Source of the DNA: Daedaleopsis sinensis
Lineage: Eukaryota > Basidiomycota > Agaricomycetes > Polyporales > Polyporaceae
Direction: 5' to 3'
DNA: 64,000 bases
NCBI GenBank assembly: GCA_033807695.1
Contig: CM066306.1
Coordinates: forward strand, 1 to 64,000
The notes beneath the pieces were generated by a model. The model made no database searches. It had not been told where the DNA came from and saw only the letters and a program-made list of their open reading frames with translations. Of the stretch, positions 45,291-58,104 are shown piece by piece. The position numbers were made by a program, and so were the translations under genes. Positions within the stretch are counted from its first letter, which is position 1. Every line of letters starts with the position of its first letter.

Positions 45291-48200
45291 CTGTGCTTGC
45301 TGACGGTTTTTCTTCATCTTCCCGGATCCACGCGTATAGTGCGAACGCTCGCAATGCGGCTTGCATCGTACGCGCAAGGCTGTGGGCAGACAGAATGCCT
45401 ACGGCTGCACGCAGTCTATGCATGATATAAGTTGCGCAACTCACTATGCACGATCACCGTCACAGTGCAGCATTGTCCCCATCCTCCCTTGGCGTCGGAC
45501 TATGACTCCATGGTGGGTGACTGTCGAAGAACTATGAGTGTAATCCCGGCATGTATGCGCAGTTAACAGCTATTCTACTAGTAGCGTGAGTAGAAGGGTC
45601 GGAAGCGAGATCGAGAAACGGACAGACACACCTGAAGCTTCGGGAATCGGACGGCTGAGAGTACATATGAGCGTCGACAGGAGACTTCAGTTGCCATCCC
45701 TCTGTGCGCAACACTGTGGGCGTCTCGATTCGGAAGACGGGCACACCAACACTGCAGAACTCAAGGTCGGTCTTGAGCTGGGTCAAGTTCAGCATTCACG
45801 TAAAGTCCCCTACACACTCATTAGCATCAAGTCCTCTAGCGATTGTCCCCTACACTTGGCGTGCGGCAGAGCCCGCACAAGTGGGCGCCGAATCTGCCAC
45901 CAACGCACCTCGGAAATGCTTTTCGTGCGGGTTCTCCTGCTTCTGGCCGTCCACTGTCCACTGCCCAGCCCTCATAGTCCGGGGAAAGGACGGCTGCCGT
46001 CTGCGATAGTCTCACGCATTTGCATTCTCGGCGCTAGGGCAATCCTTGCGACCTCTCTCCTGATCCACACCAAGACTCCCTGCGATCTCGCGTCGTGCAT
46101 CTCAGGAAGCTGCTCGCGATCTTTGCCCCAGGCCTCCCCGCCACTCGCTCATGCTCTCCGCCATGCGAGCCGTAGAGCGTATCTAGACACGGACACGGAC
46201 ATCAGTGCGGTATAGTACCGAAGCTGCTCCATCACTCAGACTCACCCTAGGACCCTACGACTTGGAAGCGACACTCGGAACTCTATCACTGTGGTCTCGA
46301 GCACAGGGATGCGGACACGGACATCGACGCGTGTATCTGAAGCTCCTCCCGGCTCCGTCGCTTGGACTCACGCTCAAACTCCACGACTCGGACATGACAC
46401 CAATGCTCTGGACCTGCTACAGGCAGGAGTTCTAGCGAGGCCTCGAGCCCAGTGCGGGGATCAACCCCGATGCTGCCAACAGTAGCGAAGCCCCACATCG
46501 TTTTGACTGGATCGCTGTGCTAACGCAGCGCGGGGAGTCCAAGAGCGGGGCGATCTGCTCGAAGCTCGCGAGTCATGCTAGGCACCTGTGGTCGCTCCGC
46601 AATGCACTGCGCCAAGGGATCATACAAGCCACGGAGACTGGGAACCTCAGACGTCCGTACGTGTACACACGAGGCCCTACCTTGCGGGCGACTCGTGCCC
46701 ATCTCCGGGCTTCTGCTGCCTCGCTCGCCCGTGTCCGCTGTGCGACGGCGGGCCCGCGGTCGCTCTCGGTTTTATACAGGAACTAAGATGCCAGGCGCGT
46801 CACTCTAGGCTGGGATCGGCTTGTTCGCGGTACATTCGTGCAAGTCTTCAGGCCCGGGTGTGTACGATGATGTATATAACAGTGTTTACAGATATTTGCG
46901 GAGTGGGGATCGTAGAAGATAGTGTGCAGAACACAGCTATTGTACATAGGTGCGAGGCGGAACATGGGCTGTTAGAGAGGTGCACAGAGCGAGTGAAGCA
47001 ACAGGACTGACGAAAGGGAAATAAATACGAGTAGACAGAACACAGACTAAGAGTAGGGTGAGCCCCCGGACGTCAGCCTTATCGTACACAAACGAGACAG
47101 CCACGCGTGGGAAAATGTGTACGTGCGAAAAAAGTGTTCAGATATCATACACATATATGCGGGGTGTGAACAGAGAGGCGGAATACGTCACGGGTTGCGG
47201 GGAGCGTGTGAGTGCATTGAATATGACAAATCCGCAAGGAGTGTCAGACAAGCGATGGGAGTGAGGGTTCTCGTTCGGTGGGTGTCATTGGGAGTCATCG
47301 GGAGTGGGACGCAGTTCGGAGATGCAGATGCAAGACCTCGGACAGGGATAGAATCGCTGGGCACTTGTGAAGCCAGCGGCCGCTGATGGAGAAGAGAAGT
47401 GTGGGCTCGTCGGGGGATGTGCAGCCGATCAGGCGAGACACTCCCGTCATCGTCGTGCCGTGTGCAACTTTAGACTCTACGCCGAACGGCACAGATTTGC
47501 CTCACGTATCCCAGCGCTCCTGCCCTCCAAATGTCCACGGCGGGAGCGGTGGAGCCTCCATGGACATAGCTGAGGCTGACAATTTCCGCACGTCAATTTG
47601 AAAGGGAGTCGCAGCACTGGGCCGCGTCAGAAGCCTCTGACTTGGTGTCGTCGAATGTCACAGCTCATCCAGGTGCGGCAGCTGGATTTGCCCTTCCCTA
47701 TCCTACTCCGGGAGGCGGCATCGAGCATTCGAGCTCGAGCTAGGCCACTCACCTCAAAAACATACCCGTAATGGTCTCTGCAGCTCGGGTTTGTGCGCGA
47801 GTGTTGCGCAGAGAGCGCGACACAGATTTGGTCTGTGTCCGAAGGAGCCCAAGACATGCTGTTTCTCATCAGATCCCAGCCACAGGAGATACTTAGGATT
47901 TGCGTACCTGCTGCACCCCCAGCATCGACGTGGTCCAGGGTGCCATGGTCCTGTTTTATCACATCTGTGAGGGTCTCCGTGGCGGGCCCTGTGCGTGCAC
48001 TGCAGATTCTTGGTGGGAGAATGAGTGATGGGCGCAAGGGACACCCGGAAACCTGACCATACTCACCAAAAGCGGTTACACAGTCCTGCGCTCAGTCAAC
48101 ACGCCGCTGAGCATGAGATGTCCTCCCGATCTGCTGGGCGACACTCGGATGGTGCATCTGGCACATTTGTGGCAGGACAGCCGTCGTTGGCCAAAGTAGG

Positions 48201-49454
48201 AACAGGGAGCTCAGAGGCGATGGCAATCCTGAGCAATGAAAGGACTCGTCAGTGGATGAAGACAGGGGGAAGTAGTAGCTGCTGGGGCGGGCTGCCACTG
48301 CCGAGTCTCAACGACGCTGCACGAGTGATGCTCGGGGAGATGCCGAGGCCACGAACAGTTGTGTCGCCCGCATGTGGTCTATCGTCGTGTCAGGGTACCA
48401 GACTGCTTGAACAAAAGTGGGACGGCACGGAGACATCGCAGTGCGGTTAGTGACGTGGAATGGCAGGCATTGCACACCTATTGTATTATTTGTATATACA
48501 TCCCATAGAGTAAAGTAGCATTTCTAATACTAGACACGCATCATGGCGATCACAAAGACAGACATGATTGAACATTATCATACGGTGACAAACCTATGGT
48601 GCGTGTGCGGGTGCAGGTCGAAGGTGCGGGGTGCGGCCTGTGCGTGCACGAGGGGAGCAGGTAGTGGAGGTGAGTGAGGGGTGTAGAGAAAGTGTGCGTG
48701 GAAGGAGAGGAAAGGGAGGCCAAGTCGAGTCATATATTGTTTGCCTTCGAGGTAGAGTCAGGTCGGGTCGGGTCGGAAATCACGTCAGAGGTCGAGAGAT
48801 TAGAAGTGAAGATCACGTCGAGGTCGTCGGACTGAAATCAAGAGGGGAGGAGAAAACTTCTGTATTCTGTGTCTAGGTAGGTCAATATATCGTATGTCGA
48901 GAGCCGAAATCGTCTGACTAGGTCCACTGGGAAAGAGCTGGAAGGGATACAAAATAGGTCTGCACCACTCCAGCGCTCGATAGCCGACAAACTCGTCACA
49001 ATCACGGGAGCGCGTAGCCGCGCAAGCACAATGAAGAAGTATAGTACACGTACTGTATTTACACTGCTTGGTATCGCAATATTTTATTGTCCTAAAGTAT
49101 AATATAAGTGTCAGATGAGTCTAGCAGGAAGTGGTAGTCAGAAGCGTAGGGAAGCATGTGGAGGGGAGGGATAGAGTGTCAGGCCCAGTGGCTAATGGCA
49201 GGTACTTGATCGCGAAGGCAAGGTCTCGCCGCCGTCGTCAATGAGGCAGCTCGAGGTGACGGTCGCCGGGAGCTCGTATCGTATTGCGCATTAGAACCTG
49301 TGCGAATGGACGTGTGGAGGTTGTAGTACCCGCACAGAGCGGCGCGGTGCGCATCACCTCCTCCCTTCTTAGATCTGGACCATCCACGGTCCAAAATCCG
49401 CAGCGGGGGTGTGGCGCGTACGCACATAGGCGGAAGCGATGTAGGGGGATAGCG
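45291..49454. other. Long stretch without a supported gene
   Basis: Protein-like frames exist but stay isolated: minus 45795-45532 (MLNLTQLKTDLEFCSVGVPV at its start) and minus 48037-47627 (GTQILSISCGWDLMRNSMSW), the latter followed by a GTGAGT donor-like site. I could not extend either with consistent exons. 48480-49180 is AT-richer with scattered TATATA motifs. Probably decayed subtelomeric DNA with possible orphan exons. Confidence 0.4.
46188..46440. repeat. Direct repeat, ~120-bp unit, two copies
   Basis: GACACGGACATC occurs at about 46190 and 46313. Each copy is followed by GAAGCTSCTCC, CTYRGACTCA and CCTACGACTTGG/CTCCACGACTCGG, then ACACTCGGAACTCT/ACACCAATGCTCT. Confidence 0.6.
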
Positions 49455-49924
49455 TTAGCATGCTCTACTCGTCCATGATATCGCCTTCGGGTCGCACATC
49501 GTCAGCTTTGCTGATGGCATTCTGATCCGATGTCCTCTTCCGGTTGTTTCTTCTTGTGGCGGCGCCTCGATCACAGTGTGATCGTTGTCGCTCCCTGAGT
49601 CATATTTGTTGCCGATGTTCTGAGTGACTGGGCCCAATGGGACCTCAGCTTGTTCCTCAGCGTGGGGTTTGGTGGAGTTCTTTGGTTCAGTTGTCGTTGT
49701 GTCGGTGGCGGTTTCATCAGCGGCTTCGGAGGTTCTGTCGGAGCGTGCCAGTAAGTCTACCATCGCCCCCTCGCTCTGGGCATTGGGTGGCTGGGCGGCT
49801 ACTGTGCCGTCTTCAAATACAATATTTCGTTCTGCCGTGATGTTGCATTTGTCTGGCCAGTAGACGAGGATGCCGTCCTTATGCTGGGTGCTGGAGCCGT
49901 TGAAGTGTCCAAATCGCGCGCACC
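49455..49924 (-). pseudogene. Ty1/copia remnant, integrase C-terminal region
   Basis: An open minus-strand frame of about 156 codons encodes RFGHFNGSSTQHKDGILVYW, then ITAERNIVFEDG, and later TGRGHRIRMPSAKL. This resembles the stretch of fungal copia polyproteins after the integrase core (the GFD..S.GHRIYW...VERNV.F motif and the disordered linker before reverse transcriptase). Reverse transcriptase and the rest are absent. It is unrelated in detail to the intact element at 30.6-37.1 kb. Confidence 0.6.
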
Positions 49925-50840
49925 GGTCTAATTTTCAGTAAGTACAGGTGTAAAAGTAGAGGAGTTGCCATTGGGTATGATGCGGGTGTGCTAAACTGTG
50001 TCCATGTCAAAGTGTGCACCACGATTGGCAACCTTTGCGCAAGGCTCATGGCTCATGTCACACGCAGTGATCGCCATCCTGCCAGATGCGACATCTACGC
50101 AGATGGCCATGGGTGGGTCCTCAAGCCAACACAGTATGTAGGCGAAGAGTTCAGCTCGGACGTAGCAAGCAGGAATGGGTTGGGGGTGGGATTACCTCCC
50201 TCGGGTGATCCCACTGTGCGTCACGCAGCCGTACACTGAAGAGAAAACTGTGTCAGTGGCAACAACTTCACGTATCGTAGCCTGGTCTGGTTCCTCAAAC
50301 GGAGCAGGGTCAGACTCCCATGGAGATGACATACACCAGACATGGTGTAGGAAGGACGGGAGCAGCGGAAGGCGGGTGGTGGCGGATGACTGCGAAAGGC
50401 GGGCACTAGCTGCCAGCAAAAAACAACGCACAGGAGGTGATGAGCGAACCGAAGGGAGCCGAACTGGATGAGGAGGGTGCAGCACACAACGAGGACATGG
50501 CTGATAGAGGGGAGAATCAAGGAGAATAGTGGGTGTTGTTAAGTAAAGGTGCCAGAAATGCCGATACCATGTTCAGAATATATAAGAAGTGTATTGAATA
50601 TAAATGACACTGTATGAAGAGGACATTGTGGAAAATATGGTTTAGAAGAGAAGGCTTACACCTGTGTCTGCCTAGTTCAAACTAAATATTGTTTTTTGCC
50701 GGTAGCACGAAAGAGGACCCGCCATTCCCGCTCCCTCCCCTCCCTCCGGGGGGTCCCCCAAGCCGGGAGCGCTCAGGCGGGCACACTAAAGCCTCGATCG
50801 CGCGTTCTCTACGTTCTCAACCGAGAGCCGAGATCCGAGA
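49925..50840. other. No supported gene
   Basis: A plus frame near 50175-50471 is open but featureless. 50520-50690 is AT-rich. Nothing else is visible. Confidence 0.4.
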
Positions 50841-50927
50841 AACCGAGGCACGAGACACGAGACACGAGGCCCGAGGCCCGAGGCTCGAGGCCCGAGGCTC
50901 GAGACCAGACAGCCGAGAGCCGAGCAG
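50841..50927. repeat. CGAG-based microsatellite
   Basis: Short imperfect units (GACACGA, GGCCCGA, GGCTCGA) repeat for about 85 bp directly before the internal telomere-like tract. Confidence 0.75.
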
Positions 50928-50998
50928 CCTAACCCTCTAACGCCTAACCGCTAACGCCTAACCACAACCCTAACCGCTAACCCTCACCCTAACGTCGT
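50928..50998. repeat. Internal degenerate telomere repeat
   Basis: About ten diverged CCTAAC units (CCTAACCCTCTAACGCCTAA and similar) stand in the same orientation as the terminal array and lead directly into the subtelomeric units. Confidence 0.85.
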
Positions 50999-51000
50999 GG

Positions 51001-54000
51001 AGGGTGAAGGCTTTGGCTACAGCACGTCACACGCTCCAAATTATGTGTTTTCTCAGTGCAGAAGTCACCAGCTGGCATAAATTGGTCAAAAAACACATTT
51101 TAATGGCTATAAATACTGAAAAAAATAGATTTCTTCACCTGCGTGAGATGAAATGCACCAGTCCTGTAGCTTGATAAATACCCCAAGTGCAGTACCCTTT
51201 GGATGAACCATATCCCATCTCAATCCAAGCATATGTGAGTGTTGTGTATGCATTCCTACTACACAACTAATCGAAATACGCTACTTTGCGACTGCAGCGC
51301 AATAAGAATGATTTCCTAAGCAACTGATTGTGTGTAAATTACATTGTCCCACAGGATACTCCTTTGTGGGTTCATGATCATCATATGCACCACTTCCGAT
51401 TGTAATACAAGCTGTGCCCAGCTTGATTGGATCTAGACAAAGCGGAGTCAAAACCGGTGCTGTAAAGTGCGTTATAGTGTGCAGGATATTGAGTTTTCAA
51501 TATATCTTGGTTTGTCCCGTAGATCATGAAAATAGGTTTTAATGCGCACCTGACAAGCATATTTTCATAAGAACCAGGGAAAAACTCACTTCGATTAGCC
51601 CCGCACAATATCTGTGGCCCTTCCTGCACTTAAACAAAGGCATATATTATTAATGGGGCACCAGTTCACAGAACCTAGCATTGTCCCATGGATCTGGGTA
51701 GAGAAAAATCAGGTGATTCCAACATGCCCACACACACCCTGATCGGGCCAAAACTCGATTTGATTGGTATTTATCAATTTCAGGCCTAGCAGTTGCTATA
51801 TGTGCGGGAATAGTTGGGAAAGATTGGCTCACAGAATATGACACAGACATGCTATCTGGGATTGTCCCGTAGTTCCATGATTGTGTGGTTCTTGGGAAGG
51901 TAGAAATTAAGGTTCAGGGGCACCCAACCAAAAATCCATTTCGATTGAGTGCTCCCATAAAAGTCGTTGGGCAACTGCCTATGGTTGTACTCCTGGGCCT
52001 GCAGCACTAGCTCTTGGTGGTTCCCACGGTCATGTGATGCCATTTTCGGTTTGTTTCGACCCGTGGGAGTATGCTGAAAAAGTTTCAGCTCATTCGAGCA
52101 TATATTGAGCCCACAGTTCGCGTTTGTAGCGGTATGTACTTTTCAGGAATTACTAACGCTAGGGTTAGGCCGTATCTCCGCGAAATCAGCCCGCACAGCC
52201 ACAATCGAGCACCCGTTGGAAAGCCCTGCTTCTTGTGATACCCGTAAGGTAGCGCGACGCAAGGTTCCGAGCGACGGTTCACGCGCTATGGCCCGAGAGA
52301 AAGTGTGATAGCGCGACGCTAAAATAAGAGTAGGCCCTAACTCCACGGAGACAGGGCGCACAGCCACGATTTTACCATACTTGGAAAGCCCCGATTCCCA
52401 CGATGCTCGAAAGGTACCGCGACGCAAGGTTTCAAGCAACGGTTGCCGAGATATGGCGCGACATAGGCGCGACGTCAGGAATTAGGGGCTAATTCCTGGG
52501 ATTATAACACTAGGCGATGCACAGCCACGATCGAGCGCTCATTGCGTAGCCCCGATTCCCACGATGTCCGAAAGGTACCTTGTCGCCAGGTTCCGAGCGA
52601 CGGTTCAGCCGCAACGGCCTTGTCGCCACTTTGTCATCAGAAATTAGGGGCTAATTTCTGGGATTATAACACTAGGGTGAAGGCTTTGGCTACAGCATGT
52701 CACATGCTCCAAATTGTGCATTTTCCCACTGCAGGAATCACCAGCTAGCTTAAATCGGTCAAAAAACACATATTAATGGCTATAAATACTATAGAAATAA
52801 ATACCTTCACCTGTCTGAGCCGAAATGCACCGGTCCTGGAGCCTGATAAACACCCCAAACTTAGTACCTTTCTAATGAGCCATGTCTCATCTTGTTCCAA
52901 GCATATTTGAAGGTTGTGTATGCATTTTTACTACACAGTTTATTATAATCCACTGATTTGCCGCTGCAGCACCATGACAAGTTGCTTTCTGGGAGACTGA
53001 CTGAGTGTAAATTACATTGTCCTTCAGGATACCACTCTGTGGGTGCATGGCTATTATTTGAACCTGTTCTTATTGTAATACAAGCTGTGCCCACTTCGAT
53101 TAGGTCCTGGCAAAGTGGAGTAAAAACCGGTACTGTAAAGTGGCTTGCGGCATGCGGGATATCAAGTTTTGAATATATCTCAGTTTGTCCCCAGGATCAT
53201 GAAAGTAGACCATAATGCGCACCTGACAAGCATACTCCCATGCCAATTGAAGAAAAACTCACTTCGATTAGCCCCGTACAGTATCCATAGCCTTTCCCGC
53301 ACATAATCATAGGCATATATTGTTATTGGGACGAGCATTTACATAACCCCGGATTGTCCTTCAGTTCCAGGTGAAGAAAATTTAGGAGATTCCAACATGC
53401 CCACACTCATCCCAATCGGGCCAAAACTCGATTTGATTGGGATTTATCAATTACGGGCTTAGCCATTGCTGTATCTGCGGGGATAGGTGGTAGAGATTGG
53501 TTCACAGAATGTGACACAGACATGCTATCTGAGATTGTCCCTCAGTTCCATGATCGTGCGGTTCTTGGGAATCCATAAAATAAGGTTTCAGGATCCTGCA
53601 CGCAAACTCCATTTCGATTAGGTGCTCCGACAAATCTCGTTGGCCAACCACCCATCGTTGGGCTGCAGCCTACACTGCTAGCCCCACGTAGTTCCCACGG
53701 TCATGTGGTTGCATTATTGAATGGTTTCGACCCGTGGCTATATGCACAAAAAGTTTCAGCCCAAACGAGCATATATTGGGCCCACAGCTGGTGTTTGTAG
53801 TGGATGGTGATTTTCAGGAATTACTAACGCTAGGCACCGTTCTAATGATCCTTATAGTCCACTACAACACTTACTTACCGGACTAATAGTAGCTACTTAC
53901 CTGTAACACTTCAAAAAAATCAATTCAAATGCGACGCAAATTCTGGGTTAGGCCGTATCTCCGCGAAATCAGCCCGCACAGCCGCAATCGAGCACCCGTT

Positions 54001-55457
54001 GGAAAGCCCTGCTTCTTGTGATACCCGTAAGGTAGCGCGACGCAAGGTTCTGAGCGACGGTTCACGCGCTATGGCCCAAGAGAAAGTGTAATAGCGCGAC
54101 GCAAAAATAAGAGTAGGCCCTAACTCCACGGAAACAGGGCGCACAGCCACGATTTTACCATACTTGGAAAGCCCCGATTCCCACGATGCTCGAAAGGTAC
54201 CGCGACGCAAGGTTTCGAGCGACGGTTGCCGAGATATGGCGCGACATAGGCGCGACGCTTGAAATTAGGGGCTAATTTCAAGGATTATAACACTAGGGTG
54301 AAGGCTTTGGCTACAGCATGTCACACGCTCCAAATTGTGCATTTTCCCAGTGCAGGAATCACCAGCTGGCTTAAATTAGTGGAAAAACCCATATTAATGG
54401 CTATAAATACTAGAGAAATAGATTCCTTCACCTGTGTGAGTTGAAATGCACTGGTCCTGCAGCCTGATAAACACCCCAAATTCAGTACCTTTTGAATGAG
54501 CCATGTCTCATCTAGTTTCCAGCATATTTGGGGGTTGTACATATATATCTACTCCACAGCTAAATAAAACACCCTATTTTACGACTGCGGTGTGGTAAGA
54601 TGTAGTTTTCTGACCAACTGACTTGATGAAAATTACATCGTCCCTCAGGATACTATTTCGTGGGTGCATGGTCACAGTATACACCTATTCTGATTGTAAT
54701 TCAAGCTGTGCCCAATTCGATTGGGTCCTGACAAGATGAAGTCTAAATTAGCATAGTAAAAGTGTTTGTGGTGTGCGGGATGTTGATTTTTGATTATATC
54801 TCAGTTTGTCCCTCAGATCATGAAAGTAGACTGTAATGCCGACCTGACAAGCATACTCCCATGTGGATGAAGAAAAAACTCAGTTCGATTAGCCCTCCGC
54901 AATATCCATAGCCTTTCCCGCACAAAAAGAAGGCGTTATATTGGTATCTGGAAGGCCAGCCACAAAATTCCGGTTTGTCCCTTAGGTCTGGGTGGAGGAA
55001 ATTCAGGGGATTCCGACAAGCCCACACTCGCCCTGATCGGGCCAGAACTCAATTTGATTGGGATATATCAATTCTAGACCTGGCGATGGCCATTGCTGCA
55101 GAGTTATGCGGTAAAGATTGGCTCATAGAATGTGACACAGACAAGCTACTCCGGATTGTCCCTTAGTTCCATGATCGTGTGGTTCTTGGGCATCTGGAAA
55201 ATAAGGTTTGGAGTCTCCTCACCAAATCTCCATTTCGATTAGGACTTGCCATCAAACTCGTTGGGTACCTGGCAATCGTTGTACTACAGGACCTGCAGAA
55301 CCGGGACTTAGTAGTTCCCACGGTCATGTGGTCTCTGTAACGGTAGTTTTAGACACCTGGATATATGCTCGAAAAGTTTCAGACCATTTGAGCATATATT
55401 GAGCCCGTGATCGCCGTTTGTAACGGTAAGTGCTTTTCAGGAATTACTAACGCTAGG
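51001..55457. repeat. Internal subtelomeric block, three 1.16-kb units with modules
   Basis: Full units lie at about 51001-52163, 52677-53834 and 54297-55457. Each starts GGTGAAGGCTTTGGCTACAG and ends TTTTCAGGAATTACTAACGC TAGG. Between them stand CACAGCCAC-type modules (52164-52676, 53835-54296) and GGGGCTAATTT spacers. The order and orientation (telomere-like tract, repeats, unique genes) copy that of the real chromosome end. Unit 2 matches 4175-4816 and unit 3 matches 3080-4174 nearly base for base. Frames up to ~100 codons are not conserved between units. Confidence 0.92.
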
Positions 55458-55989
55458 GGAGCCCGCGCCCGTGCGCATCAGCCATTCCCGCACGATACAG
55501 ACAATCGCACCCACACATCTCCGCCATTGGGTGACATTCCCTGAATCGCGTGGACGCCCGCGACACCCCCCCTACTCGGGTACGCACGCGAAGCAGATCG
55601 GTGCTGCCTGTTCAAAACCCCAAAACGGGCCTGATTGTGCTGAAATCTGGGGATTGCGCCGACGCGCGCGTCCGCGAGATTCCCCCGGGATTTTGCTGAT
55701 GACGGGCCTCCTAGCTTATCACGCACGCACACACTGGCATCATGATGGGGATCGCTGTCACGCCTGGACATGGTTATAGCCAGCATGCGGGGGGTTATGC
55801 GAGTTATACTATAGGATATCGAGTGGCTGTGGAGTATCATGTATGCACTCATAATGTACATGATTCAAACGGAGGTTGATATAAGTAGGGGACATCTGCG
55901 CACAGCGCGTTCTGCCCATGTTTGACCACAAGATGAATTGCAGACGCTAACATACAGTCACGAACGAGGCCGGCGTACTCACCCAGTGC
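55458..55989. other. Intergenic, nothing recognised
   Basis: About 530 bp separate the internal repeat block from the stop codon of the FAD monooxygenase. No feature is supported. Confidence 0.5.
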
Positions 55990-58104
55990 TTATAAGGGAC
56001 GGGTAGTAGTCCTAGATTGCATCGCGCGCGACGGGCTCGCACGCGGCAGATTGAGATCAAGGGGCTGCGAGTCGAATATCCGCAAAGTGCGCTCCTGCGT
56101 CAGACCCCACTTGACCCACCAGTTGTCCGCTTCGTCCTCCGGGTCGTATGCGAAGATCCCCTCAATCGCCTGATAGAGTCAGTCAGCATTTGCGCACTGC
56201 AGACAAACGCTTGCGCACGCACCTGAATCATCTCTTCGCTCGTCCTGTGCGTGCCCATACCCCGGCTGAGCATCTCGATCCCCCGCTCTGCACGCTCGTG
56301 CAGCGTCCGGTCCCGCGCTTCGGCAACCCCGGGGGGGAGAGCGATCGCAAAGATGTTGCCTTCGCACGCGCGAACGACGTGCTCGACACGCGCCTTGCGG
56401 ATCTCCTGCACTGCGCTAAGGAAGCTCGAAATCTGGGAGTTGGTGTGCAGGTGGGCGAATAGTTTGCCCAGTGTCGCGGCGTCCTCGACGGCCATGCCGA
56501 GAGAGTAGAGTGAGCCCATCTGTAAGCATATGGGTGCGCGCGTAAGACGAGGAAACAGGGCAGACGAGAGGGGGATGACGAACAGGGATGGGGTGCGCCG
56601 CGCTCCCGATAGCGAGGACGCGTCCTTGCGGGTGTATCCACTCTTCGAGCGCTGGCTGTTCTATCATGGGCATCGAGACGATGTCAACCGCTTCGCGCGC
56701 CAATGCAAGCAGCCTTGCAAAATGTTCAGTTCTCGCGGTCTGGTGCTGGTACGATGTAGAGTACGCACCGTGGGTCACAGTTGGTCGGTGTGAGCACGCG
56801 GAGGAGCTCTGCGGGAGTGAGCCCAGTCTTGACGGAGATATCTGTGCCTTCGTACTTGGCGTAGATATATATCGTGAGGAGCGAACGGCCTGTGTCCGGC
56901 TCCGTCTGCAACAACCGCGAGATGAGGAAAGGGACGACGCGTCGCAGTACGTATAGGTACGTACGATGGGGAACCCAAGGGCACCGTAGTGCGGCCCGTA
57001 CCAGACGAGTGTCTTGCCCTGGAGCGTACGGAGGTGAGTGAGGCTACGAGCGGATGAGAAAGGTCCAATCGTGTCTCGAACACGCTCACCGTTCTCCGTA
57101 AGTCCGACAGTAGTCTGTCGTCCAACGCTGAAGTCGGGACCAGGACGCTTCAGCGGAGAATGCCATACAAAGCAAGTCAGTATCAAGCCGAATGAACCGG
57201 GAGCGGACGACGTACTGAAAGAGGCGGAAGCCCATCATGGTGACCGCATTTGCCTGCCCAAGCGCCTTGAGGACGACGGTCCGGCAGAGGTAGTGGGACG
57301 AGTACACGCCGTCGGCGCCGATGACGACGTCCGCTGTGAACACCTCACCCGATGCGAGCGTGACGTACGGCCGCTGCCCGTCTGCACGGACGTCGACGAC
57401 CTGCGCCTGATTCCGTAGTGTCGCGCCGTGTTGCATTGCGGTCTCGGCGAGCAGTCGTCGAATGTCCGCATACTGGACAGAGGAAGATCGGGTAGAGGGG
57501 CGTTGGGGTTTGGCTGAGCCGCGGAAGGCAAAGGGGTGTGAATCAAGGGACGTACGTGCAGCAAGATGAAGTCCCCTCCCGTCTCCTCTAGCATCTCTTC
57601 TTCCCACTCGTGCGTCCCCGATACCGAACCCGAGCCATCTAACCCGTCCCAGAACGTCAGTATGGCGGCCTTCGCGTGCTCTACTTGGAATTCGAAACAG
57701 ACAGTGTGCGAAGAGTAGTCCTTTGGACTTGACGGACACCTCCCGGAGGCGCTTCTCCATCCCCCACCGGTAAAGGATCTTGGTGGCATTTGGCGGTATG
57801 CGGGAGCCACCGCCAAACGGCGTCTGCCATGTCAGATCTAATGAGCAAACTCGAATCTGATGGACGAAACGGAGCGAAACAGTCTCGTCAAGTCTAGACT
57901 GACCTTTGTAAAAGATGGGAGCTCGTCGAAGACGGTCACTCTGTGACCGACGCGGCTGAGGGCGATTGCGGCGGATAGGCCGGCTACTGAGCCGCCAATT
58001 ACAGCGAAGTCGATAGGGAGGACGTCCGATTTGTGCTGTCAGGCACGCGCACGCGGATCAGCATCGACTCACGACCCGGGAGGTGTACTTGGCAGACATA
58101 CCAT
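55990..58104 (-). CDS. FAD-dependent monooxygenase, 483 aa
   Basis: Eleven exons (58104-58102, 58035-57904, 57823-57703, 57638-57556, 57472-57216, 57147-57090, 57018-56965, 56905-56769, 56713-56584, 56519-56223, 56169-55990) close to 484 codons; the first exon is only the ATG. The product matches the salicylate-hydroxylase/kynurenine-monooxygenase-like class: dinucleotide-binding VIGGSVAGLSAAIALSRVG (about 12-30), PPNATKIL, a conserved EEEMLEETGGDFILLH, YADIRRLLAE, the VVIGADGVYS motif, VWYGPHYGALGFP and WIHPQGRVLAIGSAAHP. The last motif normally reads GDAAHP, where the Asp contacts the FAD ribityl chain; here it is Ser (about 319). It hydroxylates or epoxidises an aromatic or terpenoid substrate with NAD(P)H; the substrate is unknown. 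The frame jumps first seen near 57700 and 57200 are fully explained by 64- and 68-nt introns. The Met-only exon is the least certain part. Confidence 0.88.

Noticed and set aside
57190..57740. Apparent frameshifts in the FAD monooxygenase
   Set aside because: Introns at 57702-57639 and 57215-57148 restore one continuous frame with conserved motifs on both sides.
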